A stretch of 36,069 nt of DNA from Enterobacteriaceae bacterium UBA5654 (GTDB lineage Bacteria; Pseudomonadota; Gammaproteobacteria; Enterobacterales; Enterobacteriaceae): NCBI GenBank assembly GCA_002421005.1, contig DIJC01000023.1:102896-138964 (forward strand), written 5' to 3'. Shown piece by piece: positions 16,083 to 24,410 of this stretch (position 1 is the first letter of the stretch; each line of letters opens with the position of its first letter). The position numbers and the translations under genes are program-made. A model generated the notes under the pieces. That model was not told where the DNA came from and did no database searches. It saw nothing but the letters and a program-made list of their open reading frames with translations.

Positions 16083-18233
16083 ATGAAAAAAATTACGAGC
16101 GTATGTCCTTATTGTGGTGCTGGCTGTAAGTTGAAGCTGGTGGTCGAAAACGATCGCATTATCCGCGCCGAAGCGGCAGATGGAAAAACGAACCAGAACG
16201 AACTCTGCCTGAAGGGCTACTACGGTTGGGATTTTCTTAACGACACCAAACTGCTGACGCCGCGCCTGACGCAGCCGATGATCCGCTATCAAAAAGGCGG
16301 CAAGCTGACGCCGGTAAGCTGGGATGAAGCCATTCGCTACACCGCCAGACGCCTCGGCGAGATCAAAGCGCAGTTCGGGCCGCGCGCCATTATGACCACC
16401 GGCTCATCGCGCGGGACAGGTAACGAAACGAACTATGTGATGCAGAAATTCGCCCGTGGGGTGCTGCACACCAATAACGTCGACTGCTGCGCGCGCGTCT
16501 GCCACGGTCCGTCGGTGGCCGGGTTGCAGGAAGCGCTCGGTAACGGCGCGATGAGCAACTCGATTGAGGATATCGAAAACTCCCGCTGCCTGCTGGTTTT
16601 TGGCTACAACTGCGCCGATTCGCACCCCATCGTGGCGCGCCGGGTGATCAAAGCGAAACAGAACGGGGCGAAGATTATCGTCTGCGATCCGCGTCGGATT
16701 GAAACCGCGCGCATTGCCGATCAGCATCTGCAAATCAACAACGGCTGCAACATGGCGCTGGTGAATGCCTTCGCTTACGTGCTGCTGGAAGAAAATCTCT
16801 ACGATAAAGAATACGTTGCGCGTTATACCACCGGGCTGGATGCCTATCGCGACGTGGTGAAAGATTATGCGCCGGAAGCGGTGGAGCACCTGACCGGCGT
16901 CTCTGCGCAGCAAATTCGTCAGGCGATGCGGACCTATGCCGCCGCGCCGTCCGCCACCATTATGTGGGGCATGGGCGTGACCCAGTTCGGGCAGGCGGTT
17001 GACGTGGTGAAAGGGCTGGCGAGCCTTGCGCTGATGACCGGTAATCTGGGGCGCGAGCACGTCGGCGTTGGTCCGGTGCGCGGTCAGAACAACGTCCAGG
17101 GCGCGTGTGACATGGGCGTGATCCCCAATCAGTTCCCCGGCTATCAGGACGTGGTCGATCCGCAGGTGCGGGCGAAATTTGCCGACGCCTGGGGAATTGA
17201 CGTTAATCAGATGGACGACAAAGTTGGCGTGCGGATCACCGAAGTGCCGCATCTGGCGCTGGAAGGTAAGGTCAAGGCCTACTACATCATGGGCGAAGAT
17301 CCGCTGCAAACCGAAGCGGATTTAGGGCTGGTGCGCAAAGGTTTTGAAGCGCTCGATTTTGTGGTGGTGCAGGACATCTTTATGACCAAAACCGCCGAGC
17401 AGGCTGACGTCCTGCTGCCCGCCACTTCCTGGGGCGAGCACGGCGGCGTCTTCACCTGTGCGGATCGCGGCTTCCAGCGTTTTGAAAAAGCCATCGAGCC
17501 GAAGTACAACGTCAAGCGCGACTGGGAAATTATCAGCCTGCTGGCCAGCGAAATGGGCTACCCGATGCATTACGACAATAACCAGCAAATCTGGGACGAA
17601 ATGCGCGAGCTTTGCCCGCTGTTCTACGGCGTGACGTATGAGAAAATGGGCGATATGGGGCACGTACAATGGCCGTGTCCGACGCTGGATCACCCCGGCA
17701 CCCCGTTCCTTTACGAAGGCAACACGTTCTCCACGCCGGATGGCAAAGGGCATCTTTTTGCCGCCCAGTGGCGCGCGCCTGCCGAACGCCCGGATGAAAC
17801 CTGGCCGCTGGTGCTGTGTACCGTGCGTGAAGTCGGGCACTACTCCTGCCGCTCAATGACCGGTAACTGCGCCGCGCTGCAAACGCTGGCCGACGAGCCT
17901 GGCTTCGTGCAGATCAACCCGCATAACGCCGACGCGCTCGGCGTGAAGGACGGGCAACTGGTGTGGGTGGAATCGCGTCGGGGAAAAGTCATCTCGCGTG
18001 CCAGCGTCAGCGAGCGTATTAACAAAGGCAGCGTGTATATGACTTATCAGTGGTGGATTGGTGCCTGTAACGAACTGACCCAGGATAACCTCGATCCGAT
18101 CTCCAAAACGCCAGAGACCAAATATTGCGCGGTGCGAGTGGTCGCCATTGCAGATCAACGGCAGGCGGAAGAGTATGTGGATACCACCTATCGCAATATG
18201 AAAGGACGGCTGCGCGAGGCCGTCGCGGAGTAA
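16083..18233 (+). CDS. fdhF: Formate dehydrogenase H, cysteine-type FdhF
   Basis: FdhF oxidises formate to CO2 and feeds the formate hydrogenlyase complex. The 716 residues correspond to E. coli FdhF (715). The 4Fe-4S cysteines Cys8, Cys11, Cys15 and Cys42 are present, as are Lys44 (CLKGYYGW), the CHGPSVAGL active-site segment and the RGQNNVQGACDMG segment holding the catalytic Arg. Codon 140 is TGC (16500-16502), encoding Cys where E. coli has UGA for selenocysteine. The neighbouring His141 is kept. The bases where E. coli has its SelB-binding stem-loop (16514-16530 here) do not form the equivalent stem. The gene lies between hydN and hypF behind a sigma-54 promoter, not at the separate E. 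coli locus. The protein is clearly divergent from E. coli FdhF, so a selenium-type paralogue may exist elsewhere. Confidence 0.95.
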   Translation: MKKITSVCPYCGAGCKLKLVVENDRIIRAEAADGKTNQNELCLKGYYGWDFLNDTKLLTPRLTQPMIRYQKGGKLTPVSWDEAIRYTARRLGEIKAQFGPRAIMTTGSSRGTGNETNYVMQKFARGVLHTNNVDCCARVCHGPSVAGLQEALGNGAMSNSIEDIENSRCLLVFGYNCADSHPIVARRVIKAKQNGAKIIVCDPRRIETARIADQHLQINNGCNMALVNAFAYVLLEENLYDKEYVARYTTGLDAYRDVVKDYAPEAVEHLTGVSAQQIRQAMRTYAAAPSATIMWGMGVTQFGQAVDVVKGLASLALMTGNLGREHVGVGPVRGQNNVQGACDMGVIPNQFPGYQDVVDPQVRAKFADAWGIDVNQMDDKVGVRITEVPHLALEGKVKAYYIMGEDPLQTEADLGLVRKGFEALDFVVVQDIFMTKTAEQADVLLPATSWGEHGGVFTCADRGFQRFEKAIEPKYNVKRDWEIISLLASEMGYPMHYDNNQQIWDEMRELCPLFYGVTYEKMGDMGHVQWPCPTLDHPGTPFLYEGNTFSTPDGKGHLFAAQWRAPAERPDETWPLVLCTVREVGHYSCRSMTGNCAALQTLADEPGFVQINPHNADALGVKDGQLVWVESRRGKVISRASVSERINKGSVYMTYQWWIGACNELTQDNLDPISKTPETKYCAVRVVAIADQRQAEEYVDTTYRNMKGRLREAVAE

Positions 18234-18243
18234 CAGGAAGACA

Positions 18244-20478
18244 ATGAGCGACAACGGCGTCCGCATCCGCATCTGCGGGAAAGTGCAGGGGGTGGGCTTC
18301 CGCCCCTTTGTCTGGCAGATGGCGCAGCAACTGCATCTGCTGGGCGATGTCTGTAACGACGGTGCGGGCGTTGAAATTCGGCTGCTGGGCGACGGCGACG
18401 GCGTTGTCGCCCATCTGCTGGCGTATTGTCCGCCGCTGGCTCGCATTGATAGTACCGATCTCCGGGCGATGCGCTGGGAGATCGTCCCACAGGATTTCAC
18501 CATCCGCCAGAGCGCGGCGGGAAGTATGAACACTCAAATTGTGCCCGACGCCGCTACCTGTCCGGCGTGCCTCGCCGAAATGAACGATCCGCGCGAGCGG
18601 CGCTACCGCTATCCGTTTATTAACTGTACCCATTGTGGACCCCGGTTCACCATCATTCACGCCATGCCTTACGACCGTCCGTTAACGGTAATGGCGGATT
18701 TTCCGTTATGTCCCCGCTGTCATGCCGAATATGGCGATCCCGCCGACCGCCGTTTTCACGCCCAGCCCGTCGCCTGCGAAACGTGCGGGCCGGAACTGCG
18801 CTGGCAGCACGGCGCAGACACCGCCAGCAAAGAAGCGGCGCTACAGGCGGCGGTGAGCCTGCTGGTGTCCGGCGGGATCGTCGCCATTAAAGGGCTGGGC
18901 GGTTTTCATCTCGCCTGCGATGCCCGCAACCCGGCGGCGGTCGCGGAACTGCGCGCGCGTAAACGCCGCCCGACAAAACCGCTGGCGGTGATGCTGCCGG
19001 CAGCGGGGGCGTTACCGACGCAGGCTTACGCGCGGTTAACTACCCCAGCGGCACCGATTGTGCTGGTGGATAAATCCTGCGTGGCGGATCTCTGCGCGCA
19101 AATCGCGCCGGGGCTGAACGACGTCGGCGTCATGCTGCCCGCCACGCCGTTGCATCATCTGCTGATGCAGGCGCTCAACCGTCCGCTGGTGATGACTTCC
19201 GGTAATCTCAGCGGCAGACCGCCCGCTATCACCAACGCGCAGGCGCTGGCGGATCTGGCGGATATCGCCGACGGTTTCCTGCTGCACAACCGCGATATCG
19301 TGCAGCGGATGGATGATTCGGTCGTGCGCCAGAACGGGGAAATGCTGCGCCGCGCGCGCGGCTACGTGCCGGACGCGCTGCCGCTGCCGCCGGGCTTTCA
19401 CAACCTTCCACCGGTTCTGTGCCTGGGGGCCGATCTTAAAAATACCTTTTGTCTGATGCGCGGCGAGCAGGCGGTGCTAAGCCAGCATCTTGGCGATCTC
19501 AGCGACGACGGCACCGAAGCGCAGTGGCGCGAAGCGCTGCGCCTGATGCAAAACATCTATGACTTCGTGCCGCAACGCATCGTCCACGACGCCCATCCTG
19601 GCTACGTTTCCCGCCAGTGGGCGAGCGGGATGGATCTTCCCGGTGAAAGCGTCCTGCACCACCACGCTCACGCCGCCGCCTGTCTGGCAGAGCACGGCTG
19701 GCCGCTGGATGGCGGAGAGGTTATTGCCCTGACGCTCGACGGCATCGGGATGGGGGACAACGGCGCGCTGTGGGGTGGCGAGTGCCTGCGCGTCAGCTAC
19801 CGCGAATGTGAACGTCTCGGCGGCCTGCCAGCTGTCGCGCTGCCCGGCGGCGACCTGGCGGCACGTCAGCCGTGGCGAAACCTGCTGGCGCAGTGTCTGG
19901 CTTTTATCCCGGATTGGCAGCGCTACCCGGAAACGGCGGCGCTGCAACGCCAGAACTGGCCGCTGCTGGCGCGGGCGGTAGCACGCGGGCTCAACGCGCC
20001 GCGGGCGTCGTCCTGCGGGCGCTTGTTTGATGCGGTGGCTGCGGCACTGGGCTGTGCGCCGGTCACGCTGAGCTATGAAGGCGAAGCCGCCTGCGCGCTG
20101 GAAGCGCTGGCGGCGGGCTGTAACGGGGTTGGACATCCTGTGACGATGCCGGTTAATGGCGCTGAACTGGATCTGGCGACCTTCTGGGCGCAGTGGCTGA
20201 ACTGGCAGGCCACCCCCGCCCGGCGTGCCTGGGCTTTCCACGACGCGCTGGCCGCCGGATTCGCCTCGCTGCTGCGCAGCCAGGCGCGGGCGCGCGGGAT
20301 TAATACTCTGGTTTTTAGCGGAGGCGTGATGCACAACCGCCTGCTGGTTTCGCGTTTCCGGCATTATCTGGCGGACTTCACGCTGCTTTTCCCGCAGCAG
20401 CTTCCGGCTGGCGACGGCGGGATAGCGTTCGGGCAAGCGGTGGTGGCTGCCGCGCGTCTGCTCCCCCCGGAAGGCTGA
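18244..20478 (+). CDS. hypF: Carbamoyltransferase HypF, hydrogenase maturation
   Basis: HypF makes the carbamoyl adenylate donor used to build the cyanide ligands of [NiFe] hydrogenases, passing the group to HypE. The 744 residues contain the expected domains in order. An acylphosphatase domain has GKVQGVGFRPF at about 12-22. Two zinc-finger pairs follow (CPAC/CTHC near 106-131 and CPRC/CETC near 156-181). Then come a YrdC-like domain (about 195-370) and a C-terminal Kae1-like domain with VLHHHAHAAACLAEHG. The gene starts 10 bases after fdhF and belongs to the same transcript. E. coli HypF is about 750 residues, so it is complete. Confidence 0.96.
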   Translation: MSDNGVRIRICGKVQGVGFRPFVWQMAQQLHLLGDVCNDGAGVEIRLLGDGDGVVAHLLAYCPPLARIDSTDLRAMRWEIVPQDFTIRQSAAGSMNTQIVPDAATCPACLAEMNDPRERRYRYPFINCTHCGPRFTIIHAMPYDRPLTVMADFPLCPRCHAEYGDPADRRFHAQPVACETCGPELRWQHGADTASKEAALQAAVSLLVSGGIVAIKGLGGFHLACDARNPAAVAELRARKRRPTKPLAVMLPAAGALPTQAYARLTTPAAPIVLVDKSCVADLCAQIAPGLNDVGVMLPATPLHHLLMQALNRPLVMTSGNLSGRPPAITNAQALADLADIADGFLLHNRDIVQRMDDSVVRQNGEMLRRARGYVPDALPLPPGFHNLPPVLCLGADLKNTFCLMRGEQAVLSQHLGDLSDDGTEAQWREALRLMQNIYDFVPQRIVHDAHPGYVSRQWASGMDLPGESVLHHHAHAAACLAEHGWPLDGGEVIALTLDGIGMGDNGALWGGECLRVSYRECERLGGLPAVALPGGDLAARQPWRNLLAQCLAFIPDWQRYPETAALQRQNWPLLARAVARGLNAPRASSCGRLFDAVAAALGCAPVTLSYEGEAACALEALAAGCNGVGHPVTMPVNGAELDLATFWAQWLNWQATPARRAWAFHDALAAGFASLLRSQARARGINTLVFSGGVMHNRLLVSRFRHYLADFTLLFPQQLPAGDGGIAFGQAVVAAARLLPPEG

Positions 20479-20518
20479 GGGGCTGAAAAGCGGTGGATTT
20501 GGTGTATGTACGTTCCCC

Positions 20519-20865
20519 CCTCTCCCTGACCCTCTCCCCAGGGAGAGGGAACAGCCCGCGTTCGTGGTGACGCCTGATGACGGTTTTCCCCCTCTCCCTC
20601 GAGGGAGAGGGCCGGGGAGAGGGGGAGCGTCTGGTGAAACCAGGTGGGTATGGGGATGGTTTTTCGCCCTCTCCCTGACCCTCTCCCCCACAGCACCGGC
20701 GTTGTGAACGCCCTCTCCCTAGCCCTCTCCCCCTGGGAGAGGGGACAGCCCGGGTTCGTGGTGACGCCCGGTGCCTGTTTTCTTGCCGCGTATAATGTGT
20801 ACAGAGTTTAAGCCTGGTGACGTTTTTCCCCCTCTCCCTTGAGGGAGAGGGCCGGGGAGAGGGGG
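20519..20865. repeat. Array of CCCTCTCCC palindromes (right array)
   Basis: Palindromes with arms CCCTCTCCC/GGGAGAGGG lie at about 20530-20549, 20590-20611, 20724-20743 and 20830-20851, with a degenerate copy at about 20667-20691. The copy at 20830-20851 is identical to those at 131-152 and 328-349 in the left array. A linker containing acagcccg, gttcgtggtgacgcc recurs at 20551-20575 and 20745-20769, and ggccggggagaggggg recurs twice. The whole 562-base gap from hypF to gutQ (20479-21040) holds this array and one hairpin, with no credible gene. In E. coli norRVW occupies this place. Confidence 0.85.
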
Positions 20866-20998
20866 GAGTTCGGGGGTACGTACCTTCCATATGTTTCTGA
20901 AGTTTGCCCCCCAGTCTGAGCCAGAGCACAGCCCTCCCCCGGGAGAGACAACCGTCCGAAGTCAATGGCGTGTCAGAGGGATCAAGCAAAGTGGCGAA

Positions 20999-21020
20999 CG
21001 CCAGCCTGCACCGGCTGGCG
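20999..21020 (-). terminator. Hairpin downstream of gutQ
   Basis: An 8-base stem (CGCCAGCC and GGCTGGCG) with a 6-base loop lies 21 bases past the gutQ stop codon, on the side where the srl operon transcript would end. The minus strand then reads TTCGCCACTTTGC, so the U-run is poor and termination strength is uncertain. Confidence 0.45.
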
Positions 21021-21040
21021 AAACGTCCGGGACTGAAGCC

Positions 21041-22006
21041 CTAAAGAATGCCAGCCTGATAGAAATCCTGAAGATTGATTGCGCCAGTCAGTTTTCCCTG
21101 CTCGTCCACCACCGGCGCGGCGTTGATTTTGCGCTTCATCATGATCTCTTTCGCGTCAACCGCGCGGCTGCTGGCCTGAAGCGTAATGCCGCCTGAGGTC
21201 ATGGCCTCGCTGACCTCGGCAGTGAGCGCGCCGCCGCCCACCAGCCAGCGGCGCAGGTCGCCGTCGGTAAATACGCCTTTAACATGGGCGTCCTCGTCGC
21301 ATACTGCGACCAGCCCCAGCCCGGTGCGGCTTAGCTCCATCATTGCGTCCATTACGCTGGTGGTCAGCCTGACCTGCGGTACGGCTGCGTCGCGGCGCAT
21401 CAGGTGATGAACGCGGTTTAGCAGCCGCGCGCCCAGCGCCCCCGCCGGATGCGAGCGGGCAAAATCTTCTTCATTAAAGCCGCGCTCCTGCATCACCGCC
21501 ATCGCCAGCGCGTCGCCCATCATCAGGGTATTTACCGTGCTGGACGTGGGTGCCAGATGCATCGGGCAGGCTTCGCGCTCGACCGAAATATCCAGTACGG
21601 CCACAGCGGCTAACGCCAGCGGCGAGCGGGGTTTGCCGGTCATCGCCAGTAAGGTGACGGATTTTTCTTCCAGGCGCGGAATGATTAAATCCAGCTCTTT
21701 CGCGCTGCCGGAATAGGAGATAAACAGCAGCACGTCGCGGCTTTCGATCATTCCCAGATCGCCGTGCAGCGCTTCCGCCGGATGTACAAAAAAGGCAGGC
21801 GTGCCGGTACTGGCAAGGGTGGCGGCAATTTTCTTACCGATATGCCCGGATTTCCCCATCCCGGAGACAATCACTTTGCCCGCGCAGTTAAGGATAGTCC
21901 TGGCGGCGAGGACAAAATCGTCCCCCAGCCGATCCGCCAGGCGGCTGGCTTCCTGAAGCTCCAGCATCAGGGTCTGACGACCCGCATTTAATAACAACTC
22001 ACTCAT
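21041..22006 (-). CDS. gutQ: D-arabinose 5-phosphate isomerase GutQ
   Basis: GutQ interconverts ribulose 5-phosphate and arabinose 5-phosphate, a precursor of the lipopolysaccharide sugar KDO, and is the operon-encoded partner of KdsD. The 321 residues equal the E. coli length. The SIS domain contains GKSGHIGKKIAATLASTGTP (about 50-69) and HPAEALHGDLGMI. Two CBS domains follow, ending at NLQDFYQAGIL. The start codon lies inside the end of srlR, an 8-base overlap, so the gene is the last in the srl operon and translationally coupled to its repressor gene. Confidence 0.96.
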   Translation of the reverse strand: MSELLLNAGRQTLMLELQEASRLADRLGDDFVLAARTILNCAGKVIVSGMGKSGHIGKKIAATLASTGTPAFFVHPAEALHGDLGMIESRDVLLFISYSGSAKELDLIIPRLEEKSVTLLAMTGKPRSPLALAAVAVLDISVEREACPMHLAPTSSTVNTLMMGDALAMAVMQERGFNEEDFARSHPAGALGARLLNRVHHLMRRDAAVPQVRLTTSVMDAMMELSRTGLGLVAVCDEDAHVKGVFTDGDLRRWLVGGGALTAEVSEAMTSGGITLQASSRAVDAKEIMMKRKINAAPVVDEQGKLTGAINLQDFYQAGIL

Positions 22007-22772
22007 GATCTTCTCCGGTCACGATCACCTCGACGCCTTTTTCTTCCAGCGCCTGACGAAATTCAGGCGTAATGCCGGAATCGGTGATCAGTTTATTGAC
22101 GCGTTCAAGGCCGCAGACGATGTTCGGGCTTTTGCGGCCAAATTTTGAGGAATCCGCCATCAGGATCACTTCGCGCGCGGCGGCGCACATGGCGTTACTG
22201 ACGCTGAACACTTCGTTAAAGGTGGTGACGCCCGCGTTCAGATCGATGCCGTCCGTGCCCATAAACAGCTTGTCGAAGCTGAAGTGCTGGAAGGCGTTTT
22301 CCGCTAACTGTCCGTGAAAGGAGGCGGATTTTTTGCGAAAGGTGCCGCCGGGCATCAGGATGGTCTGCTCGTTATCCAGCTCTGACAGCGCATTCACGAT
22401 GTGCAGGCTGTTGGTCATCACCGTGATGTTGTTGAAGCGGCTGAGCAGGGGAACCATCTGCAAAACGGTGCTGCCCGCATCCAGAATGATGGAGTCGCCA
22501 TCGTGGATGAACTGGACGGCGGTATTGGCGATTTGCGCTTTTTTATGGGTGTTGATCAACGTCTTGTGATCGATAGGCGGATCGGCTTCGTCTTTATTAA
22601 GCACGACCCCGCCGTAGGTGCGGATAACGGTGCCCGCATTTTCCAGCATCACCAGATCTTTGCGAATAGTGGTGCCGGTAGTGTCAAAGTGCTGTGCCAG
22701 TTCCTCCACCGAGCATTTACCCTGCTTTTGCAGATGCTCAAGGATCGCGGCCTGACGCTGACGTGGTTTCAT
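21999..22772 (-). CDS. srlR: DeoR-family glucitol operon repressor SrlR
   Basis: SrlR (GutR) represses the glucitol operon. It has the DeoR-type helix-turn-helix at the N-terminus (CSVEELAQHFDTTGTTIRKDL, about 20-40) and a phosphosugar-sensing C-terminal domain with DAGSTVLQM and HGQLAENAF. Its 257 residues equal E. coli SrlR. The 66-base gap from srlM contains a small inverted repeat, TTGCGAA/TTCGCAA at 22795-22816, that could modulate its expression. It overlaps gutQ by 8 bases. Confidence 0.95.
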   Translation of the reverse strand: MKPRQRQAAILEHLQKQGKCSVEELAQHFDTTGTTIRKDLVMLENAGTVIRTYGGVVLNKDEADPPIDHKTLINTHKKAQIANTAVQFIHDGDSIILDAGSTVLQMVPLLSRFNNITVMTNSLHIVNALSELDNEQTILMPGGTFRKKSASFHGQLAENAFQHFSFDKLFMGTDGIDLNAGVTTFNEVFSVSNAMCAAAREVILMADSSKFGRKSPNIVCGLERVNKLITDSGITPEFRQALEEKGVEVIVTGEDHE

Positions 22773-22838
22773 AGGCGTGGATACCCGAATAAAGTTGCGA
22801 AGTGATAATTTCGCAAGCTATTAGCATTCAGAACGAAA

Positions 22839-23198
22839 TTACCCATGTTTCAGTTTAAGCGCCAATGATAGTGCATTCTGACAGAGAGGATCTTGTGGAA
22901 AGATCACATCAGGGTTTAATTCCTGGAGATATTTGCCTTCCAGACCGGTAATTTTGCGTGGACGGGCGAAAACGGTGAGGCCGCGCATCAGCAGCGTGTC
23001 GCATACGCGGTCCTGCTCATCCAGCGCCAGTGCCACCACCACGCGCGGCTTAAAGCGCCCACCGGAACGCCCTACGCCGACGCGTCCCCGCTGGCAAAGT
23101 TTATCAAAAGCGCGGTTAAACTGGCGGATTTGCCAGCCGCCGAGGGCCAACTGGCAAAGCCAGGCGATAGCGGCCACGGTAATCAGTGTGCTGACCAT
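22839..23198 (-). CDS. srlM: Glucitol operon activator SrlM (GutM)
   Basis: SrlM is the activator that with the SrlR repressor controls the glucitol operon in E. coli. The 119 residues equal the E. coli length. The N-terminus (MVSTLITVAAIAWLCQLALGGWQI) is hydrophobic and could be a membrane anchor. The conserved middle includes GRVGVGRSGGRFKPRVVVALALD. No classical DNA-binding motif is visible. It is separated from srlD by 41 bases that hold a strong hairpin, so its level may be kept below that of the catabolic genes. Confidence 0.92.
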   Translation of the reverse strand: MVSTLITVAAIAWLCQLALGGWQIRQFNRAFDKLCQRGRVGVGRSGGRFKPRVVVALALDEQDRVCDTLLMRGLTVFARPRKITGLEGKYLQELNPDVIFPQDPLCQNALSLALKLKHG

Positions 23199-23215
23199 GT
23201 GAACTCCTTAATAAA

Positions 23216-23233
23216 GGCCCGGCACGCCGGGCC
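23216..23233 (-). terminator. Terminator-like hairpin between srlD and srlM
   Basis: GGCCCGGC and GCCGGGCC form a perfect 8-base GC stem with a 2-base spacer, six bases after the srlD stop codon. On the minus strand TTTATTAAGG follows. This looks like a leaky intrinsic terminator between the catabolic genes and the regulatory genes of the srl operon. Confidence 0.65.
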
Positions 23234-23239
23234 TGATCC

Positions 23240-24019
23240 TCAGAACATCACCTGACCACCGGTAACGTTAATGGACTGCCCGGTACAGTAGGAGGCTTTC
23301 GGGCTGGCATAAAACAGCAGCATATTCAGCACGTCCTGATAGTCGCAGCCGCGCTTCAGCGGGACTTTATCGATATAATACTGTTCGACTTCATCCGCCT
23401 TAATGCCGAGTTTTGCCGCATACTGCGGTAATAACGACTGGAACATCGGCGATTTCAGCAGGTTGCCGAGCATTAACGAATGGACGGTAATGCCGTACTC
23501 CGCGAGATCCAGCGCCAGCGACTGCGTGAGCCCCACGCCGCCGAATTTCGCTGCGCTGTAGCCGGAGTTGTGCTTGCTGCCGACCTTGCCGGATTTCGAG
23601 TTAATCTGAATGATCCGCCCCTGAATACCCTCGCGGATCATCAGGCGAGAAAACTCGCGGGCGCAGAGAAAATAGCCGACCAGATTCACCTGTAGCGAAC
23701 GGTCAAAATCCCCCAGCGCAAAATCGCTGATAAACGCCGCTTTGGCGATCCCGGCGCTGTAGACCAGCAGATCGGCACGACCAAAAATATCATCTACCCC
23801 GCGCGCCAGCGCCAGCACGCTTTGCTCGCTGGTGGCGTCGGCACCAAAACCAAACGCGGTGCCTTCGCCAAATTCGGCGTTAATTTCCTGCGCTACCTGC
23901 GCGGCCTTATCACTCTGAATATCCGCTACCGCTACGCGATAGCCTTCTGCGGCAAGCCCACGGGAGAGGAACGCCCCGAGAGTTTGTCCCCCACCAATGA
24001 CAACGGCAACCTGACTCAT
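23240..24019 (-). CDS. srlD: Sorbitol-6-phosphate 2-dehydrogenase SrlD
   Basis: SrlD oxidises sorbitol 6-phosphate to fructose 6-phosphate with NAD. It is a 259-residue short-chain dehydrogenase. The N-terminal nucleotide-binding stretch reads VVIGGGQTLGAFLS, and the catalytic Tyr and Lys occur in SGYSAAKFGG (about 154-163), with the catalytic Ser in QINSKSGK about 12 residues before. The C-terminus SINVTGGQVMF matches E. coli. It lies 17 bases after srlB, with AGGAG before the ATG. Confidence 0.96.
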   Translation of the reverse strand: MSQVAVVIGGGQTLGAFLSRGLAAEGYRVAVADIQSDKAAQVAQEINAEFGEGTAFGFGADATSEQSVLALARGVDDIFGRADLLVYSAGIAKAAFISDFALGDFDRSLQVNLVGYFLCAREFSRLMIREGIQGRIIQINSKSGKVGSKHNSGYSAAKFGGVGLTQSLALDLAEYGITVHSLMLGNLLKSPMFQSLLPQYAAKLGIKADEVEQYYIDKVPLKRGCDYQDVLNMLLFYASPKASYCTGQSINVTGGQVMF

Positions 24020-24036
24020 ACTCTTCTCCTTACAAC

Positions 24037-24399
24037 TTAAGCGACAAATTTCAACATGCAGCCGGGGGCAACCGCCTCTGGCGCAGGACCGGTAACGTGA
24101 ACGGTGCCGGGATACTCGGCCTCATGTTCACCATCAAAACGCAGCGTGATATGCCCCAGCTCGCGTAGATTTTGCTCAGCGACGTCGCCCACGGCGGTGA
24201 CGTCATACTGGCGATCGCCCAGCTCAAAGCGCGCCCCCGGCTGAAGCCTGCCGGTCAGCTCGCCGTGACAGTGGATAAAGCAGAACTCCACGATGTCGGC
24301 GGGTGCGCCTTCCCGGAAGGTGATAAGCATGTTATCGGTAAGCGCCTCTGCCGCGCTCTGTCCTACCTGGGTGATAGTGGTCTGATAAATAATGGTCAT
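24037..24399 (-). CDS. srlB: PTS glucitol/sorbitol EIIA component SrlB
   Basis: SrlB accepts phosphate from HPr and passes it to the EIIB part of SrlE. The 120 residues are close to the E. coli protein (123). The active-site region FCFIHCHGELTGRLQPG (about 41-57) contains the histidines expected in EIIA-Gut. It sits 11 bases after srlE and 17 before srlD. Confidence 0.95.
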   Translation of the reverse strand: MTIIYQTTITQVGQSAAEALTDNMLITFREGAPADIVEFCFIHCHGELTGRLQPGARFELGDRQYDVTAVGDVAEQNLRELGHITLRFDGEHEAEYPGTVHVTGPAPEAVAPGCMLKFVA

Positions 24400-24410
24400 G
24401 TGCTGGCCCC

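Noticed and set aside
16500..16530. A selenocysteine insertion element in fdhF.
   Set aside because: The codon is TGC, and the following bases cannot form the E. coli SelB-binding upper stem.
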